64,000 nt of DNA from Micrasema longulum (lineage: Eukaryota; Arthropoda; Insecta; Trichoptera; Brachycentridae). This document shows, one piece after another, positions 63,690-64,000 of this stretch. Under the pieces are notes generated by a model. The model did not search any database and was not told where the DNA came from. It saw only the letters and a program-made list of their open reading frames with translations. Made by a program: the position numbers and the translations under genes. Positions within the stretch are counted from its first letter, which is position 1; every line of letters starts with the position of its first letter. Location of the stretch: assembly GCA_022494885.1 (NCBI GenBank), contig JAGVSM010003538.1, positions 62,001 to 126,000 of the forward strand, in the 5' to 3' direction.

Positions 63690-64000
63690 AACAAATTTGA
63701 AAAACTACAAGTTAAAGAAAATCTGCTCTTAGATCAGCATTTGATCAGGTATCGGAAAACTTGCCGAACCCCGGCGCTGCTCAAACACTAGGTTCGAAGA
63801 CCGACCCTTTGCAATTACCTTCACACTGGCGAATCCTCGACAGTCCAAGGTCGTTCAGATCTGATTTCTAAAGTTACAATAATGGACAGAGGCTAAGTAA
63901 ATATAGTTTTGCTACCATTTGTGTTTGCGATTCGGTCATGAGCATAAATGGCAATATCCGACAAAAGCCCTCCATATATTTTTCCAAACTCACAGAGAAA
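63690..64000. other. GC-richer single-copy end of window
   Basis: CTTGCCGAACCCCGGCGCTG and CACACTGGCGAATCCTCGAC stand out. No frame or repeat is recognised; it may continue beyond the window. Confidence 0.3.

Overview
This is an AT-rich stretch of a eukaryotic nuclear genome, almost certainly an insect and most likely a lepidopteran. Three things point that way: split genes with GT-AG introns, several tRNA-derived SINE families, and a non-autonomous Helitron whose 5' end, terminal hairpin and CTAG end look like those common in moths and butterflies. The order is an inference from repeat style, not from a recognised marker gene. There are no bacterial-type operons, no CRISPR array and no complete autonomous element.

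Host genes. The best-supported gene is on the minus strand at the left end. Three coding exons (7363-7338, 5622-4523, 2653-2527) join with matching intron phases. They encode a signal peptide, a long Ser/Thr/Asn-rich region with many N-glycosylation sequons, and the start of a folded domain. That domain resembles the region just before the catalytic domain of insect haem peroxidases, but this is tentative. The remaining exons lie beyond base 1. A CpG-richer segment upstream of exon 1 carries two E2F-type sites and, on the opposite strand, a 36-codon ORF. A second, unrecognised gene is represented by one N-terminal exon at 23659-23531 (minus), which ends in a perfect splice donor. A few other exon-like stretches are listed with low confidence.

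Repeats. Most of the rest is layered transposon debris. I see C-terminal pieces of many non-LTR retrotransposons (11.3, 13.3, 15.9, 16.8, 18.4, 23.0, 35-38, 40.0-41.5, 43.5, 46.1, 49.8, 51.6, 53.5, 54.5-56.9, 59.6, 60.7 and 63.2 kb). There are three Helitron copies (57.4 kb complete; 12.0 and 36.5 kb partial), three tRNA-like SINE families, and an 806-bp inverted-repeat element with an exact 8-bp target duplication (8.7-9.5 kb). Several foldback/MITE families occur, called A, B and C here. Family A recurs at least ten times and carries a terminal motif, TTTGGACAAACTCAAAATAT, found in both orientations across the window.

Nesting. The repeats are stacked, so relative ages can be read. At 18.3-19.3 kb a family A copy was split by a LINE, and that LINE was split by a short retroposon with a 15-bp target duplication; the uninterrupted LINE site survives at 56.76 kb. 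At 29.5-30.6 kb a family A copy sits inside a family B copy, flanked by a 12-bp direct repeat. At 54.5-56.6 kb one LINE is split by a second copy of the short retroposon and by another LINE.

Remaining sequence. Several short GC/CpG-rich islands (25.7, 32.7, 38.9, 45.9, 47.9 and 59.0 kb) stand out from the AT-rich background and are the most likely regulatory or first-exon sequences. I found no convincing new multi-gene system. The most interesting signals are the gene model, the short retroposon with its empty-site control, and the foldback families.
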